Source: JAAYGD01 sp964609995 (lineage in GTDB: Bacteria; Bacillota_I; Bacilli_A; RF39; UBA660). From it: a DNA stretch of 26,017 nucleotides. The position numbers and the translations under genes are program-made. The stretch lies in the NCBI GenBank assembly GCA_964609995.1, contig CAZSTI010000012.1, positions 1-26,017 on the forward strand, in the 5' to 3' direction. How positions within the stretch are numbered: the stretch's first letter is position 1; every line of letters starts with the position of its first letter. The notes under the pieces were generated by a model. The model was not told where the DNA came from. It made no database searches and saw nothing but the letters and a program-made list of their open reading frames with translations. This document shows positions 24,103-26,017 of the stretch, piece by piece.

Positions 24103-24534
24103 TTAATTCACCTTCATTTCTTTGGGTTTTTGTGCTTCATGTTTATGTTCATTATTTGAATACACAAATAATTTATCTAACATTTGTCTTCCTAATCTTC
24201 CATTTGGAAGCATTCCTTTAACCGCTCTTTCAATCATCTCAGTAGGATATTTATCTCTCATTGTTCTAGCATTTCTAATTCTTAATCCTCCCGGATATCC
24301 ACTATGATTATAATACATCTTATCATCAAGTTTATTTCCAGTTAATTCAACTTTAGAAGCGTTTAATACTATAACATTGTCACCACAGTCTACATGTGGA
24401 GTATAAGTAACTTTGTTCTTTCCACTTAATACCATTGCTACTTTTGATGCCAATCTTCCTAACGGAATATCTGTAGCATCTATTACATACCATTCTCTTT
24501 TTATGTCTTCTTTTCTTTGCATAAAAGTATTCAT
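24103..24534 (-). CDS. rplM: 50S ribosomal protein L13
   Basis: A 143-residue L13. It has REWYVIDATDIPLGRLAS near the N-terminus, HVDCGDNVIVLNASKVELTG and GYPGGLR, followed by the MLPNGRLGRQML block. The ATG at 24534 (MNTFMQRK) is preferred to the upstream 24555, as it fits the known L13 N-terminus and has AAGGAA about 10 nt before it. It is preceded by an L13 leader-like RNA and a consensus -35 promoter. Confidence 0.97.
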   Translation of the reverse strand: MNTFMQRKEDIKREWYVIDATDIPLGRLASKVAMVLSGKNKVTYTPHVDCGDNVIVLNASKVELTGNKLDDKMYYNHSGYPGGLRIRNARTMRDKYPTEMIERAVKGMLPNGRLGRQMLDKLFVYSNNEHKHEAQKPKEMKVN

Positions 24535-24605
24535 ATTAATTTTTTCCTTTCTCATTATAAATTAGTTTCTTCGGAAAACCAAATAATGGGATTAAAATGT
24601 ACCGA
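24535..24605 (-). promoter_or_regulatory. L13 leader-like RNA in the rplM 5' region
   Basis: On the minus strand the leader contains TTGGTTT (24585-24579) pairing with AAACTAA (24572-24566), around a loop TCCGAA, just before the ribosome binding site. Position, size and the GGTTTTCCGAAGAAAC segment match the L13-binding autoregulatory leader known upstream of rplM in Bacillota. The family match is by recall; the hairpin is directly visible. Confidence 0.65.
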
Positions 24606-24610
24606 CTATG

Positions 24611-24639
24611 ATTTTACTAAAAAAGACATAAATTGTCAA
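24611..24639 (-). promoter_or_regulatory. Promoter of rplM-rpsI
   Basis: On the minus strand TTGACA (24639-24634), 17 bp, TAAAAT (24616-24611). It places the transcript start near 24604, just before the L13 leader. Confidence 0.8.
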
Positions 24640-24662
24640 CGAATTTTGTCTCTTTTTACATT

Positions 24663-25079
24663 TTATTCTATTGGTTTCAAATTATCATTATTAGATTTAT
24701 ATTTTTCGATTTCTTTAAAATCAATTATATCTATTTCTTTATCCAATTCTTCCTTATTTAGAACAATAGTATCATCTAATTTTAAATTTTCAAATAAAAT
24801 ATCATCTTTTTGATTTGAAACGTTTTCTTCGAGTTTTACTTGAAGTCTTTGTGTTCCAATTTCAACAACAGGTATATTTTCTGTTTGAGGCAATAAGATC
24901 GGCTCAACGTCTACAATATTTTCAATACTATTTGATTCTATCTCTTTATTATTTTTTTCTATTTTGTTACCTTTTTTTGACTCTTTCGTTATGAATCCAA
25001 TTAAAGTAATAATAAGAAAACTAGATATAATAATTACATATATATAATTTTCATACAAAAAATCTAAAATTTTTGTCAT
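24663..25079 (-). CDS. Small single-pass membrane protein, unrecognised
   Basis: A 138-residue protein with one transmembrane segment at about residues 11-31 (YIYVIIISSFLIITLIGF), a short Lys-rich stretch directly after it, and a long acidic, low-complexity tail rich in Glu, Asp, Asn and Ile. The positive residues following the membrane segment suggest the tail is cytoplasmic. I recognise no family. GGGAAG lies before the ATG. It follows the partial gene by 40 bases on the same strand, so the two probably form one unit and may share an envelope function. Confidence 0.7.
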   Translation of the reverse strand: MTKILDFLYENYIYVIIISSFLIITLIGFITKESKKGNKIEKNNKEIESNSIENIVDVEPILLPQTENIPVVEIGTQRLQVKLEENVSNQKDDILFENLKLDDTIVLNKEELDKEIDIIDFKEIEKYKSNNDNLKPIE

Positions 25080-25119
25080 ATCACACTTCCCTTAATATAT
25101 ATTTTATTATATCACAGAA

Positions 25120-26017
25120 TCAATTTAATTTACTATTATAATATGTAATTACTTGATTATTTCCCAAATTTAAATAATAATTTTTTTCATCAAAGGTCAA
25201 TTCATATGACTTTGAATTATCTAATAACCTATTATCAATAATTGTGTATCCTTTTGTATTGCCATCTACTGATATTTCACTAATAGTAACATTAGCTCTT
25301 GGCGAATAATATATACTCTCTCTAAATAAAGACAATATATCTGTTTCTTCAGAAATTTTTGGTGTAACCGGCAAGAAATCTTCTTTACTAGACGCTAACG
25401 CTTCCAAGGATCTTGAATCCAATAAATCATCCATAGATACAAGTTCTTTTGAACTAACATTGGTATTAAAGTCATTAACCAACTTTTCTATTTCAACATT
25501 GTATTTATCAATTAATTCAGGGTCTTTTTCTTTGTCCCTCTTCAATGCAATTGCCCTTATAGCACCCTTATTATTTCCAAATATACCGCCATTGTTGTTT
25601 AATGATTTAATATCACTTAATATACCTTCTTGTTGACTTATAGCCAAATCAATTTTTTCGAGTATTTTTTCTGATTGAGTATTTATTATGTTAGAAATAT
25701 CATAAACCATAAGTTCTTTAGATGCTGTTGATGAAGGCAACAGCGTTGTCATAATACTTATTATATATTGGTTTTTCAAATCACGAAGAGCATCAATATT
25801 TCTAACAATTGGTTTTTCATATTTATTACTAAAAATATCATTATATTTTGATACATCGTTATTAATTAATTCGCTTGAATCCATATAATAAAAACTATTA
25901 CCATTAAGAACACCATCATATGTATTACTTGAAATGGGTACAGCTGTTCCCGTTGGTTCTGCTGTTGGCGTTATTTGCGTGACACCCATTCCCATCGCTG
26001 CTATCATTGGTATGTTT
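25120..26017 (-). CDS. Unrecognised protein, 5' end outside the window
   Basis: The frame is open to the right edge. An ATG at 26007 is present, but in-frame codons continue upstream to 26016 and no ribosome binding site can be seen, so the true start may lie outside. About 298 residues are visible. The first 30 are Thr/Pro/Ala/Gly-rich (TAEPTGTAVP), like an extracellular linker. Residues about 60-200 are predominantly helical with many charged residues. The last 60 are beta-like (YTIIDNRLL, SYELTFDEKNYYLNLG). It contains no cysteine in the visible part. It ends with TGA. No family is recognised; an exported or structural role together with the downstream membrane protein is a guess. Confidence 0.6.
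   Translation of the reverse strand, partial: NIPMIAAMGMGVTQITPTAEPTGTAVPISSNTYDGVLNGNSFYYMDSSELINNDVSKYNDIFSNKYEKPIVRNIDALRDLKNQYIISIMTTLLPSSTASKELMVYDISNIINTQSEKILEKIDLAISQQEGILSDIKSLNNNGGIFGNNKGAIRAIALKRDKEKDPELIDKYNVEIEKLVNDFNTNVSSKELVSMDDLLDSRSLEALASSKEDFLPVTPKISEETDILSLFRESIYYSPRANVTISEISVDGNTKGYTIIDNRLLDNSKSYELTFDEKNYYLNLGNNQVITYYNSKLN

Noticed and set aside
63..26017. Possible alternative genetic code (TGA as tryptophan), as in mycoplasmas
   Set aside because: Tryptophan is encoded by TGG in all conserved genes read, and TGA ends at least two genes (6467-6469 and 25120-25122).
1..26017. CRISPR arrays, insertion sequences, prophage or integrative elements
   Set aside because: No regularly spaced repeats, transposase, integrase or terminal inverted repeats were seen. 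Lacking a search tool, short degenerate remnants could be missed.

Overview
This is a strongly AT-rich bacterial window. Several features point to a Gram-positive, low-GC Bacillota (Bacilli-like, possibly a gut RF39/Mycoplasmatota-type lineage): AAGGAGG-type ribosome binding sites, TTGACA/TATAAT promoters, a T-box leader on leuS, an L13 leader on rplM, a WXG100-type secreted protein and an NrtR-type NAD regulator. TGA is used as a real stop (for example at 6467-6469 and 25120-25122), so the code is standard. The lineage is an inference; the gene families are read from the sequence.

Layout. 1-2700: leuS on the minus strand with its T-box leader and promoter, plus a promoter and ribosome binding site for a gene just off the left edge. 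2714-6652: a plus-strand membrane-anchored protein, a minus-strand ABC-F ATPase with one degenerate ATP site, a plus-strand WXG100/NlpC-P60-like secreted protein, and a tRNA-Gly(UCC) with its own promoter and terminator. 6803-16354: a long minus-strand, tightly packed NAD salvage operon, in transcription order pncA, pncB, Nudix hydrolase, nadE, nadD, pnuC, nadR-like, pncC, a large methyltransferase, nrtR and possibly a GNAT gene. 16355-16507: divergent control region. 16508-17401: a plus-strand sugar-nucleotidyltransferase-like gene. 17412-21386: a minus-strand cluster of an Abi/HEPN protein, an HtrA protease and a truncated NrdD-like protein. 21464-22435: a zinc-dependent phospholipase C-like protein. 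22432-23604: a membrane protein with a degenerate CYTH domain. 23682-24639: rplM-rpsI with leader and terminator. 24663-26017: two unrecognised envelope-type genes, the second cut by the window edge.

The centre of the window is the NAD operon. It encodes the deamidated route (nicotinamide to nicotinate by PncA, NaMN by PncB, NaAD by NadD, NAD by NadE), the riboside route (PnuC import, NadR-type kinase/adenylyltransferase) and PncC, which recycles NMN to NaMN. No de novo genes are seen here. The last part encodes an NrtR homologue whose Nudix box has lost catalytic glutamates. The operon promoter is consensus (TTGACA, 17 bp, TATAAT), and its -10 element lies at the centre of a perfect 9-bp-arm inverted repeat. 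A second copy (17 of 21 bases matching) lies 41 bp away, about four helical turns. This is a coherent self-contained repression circuit.

The most unusual items are the methyltransferase with a roughly 400-residue unrecognised N-terminus inside the NAD operon, the NrdD-like protein lacking its glycyl-radical end, the ABC-F protein whose two lost motifs belong to the same composite ATP site, and the membrane/CYTH fusion.
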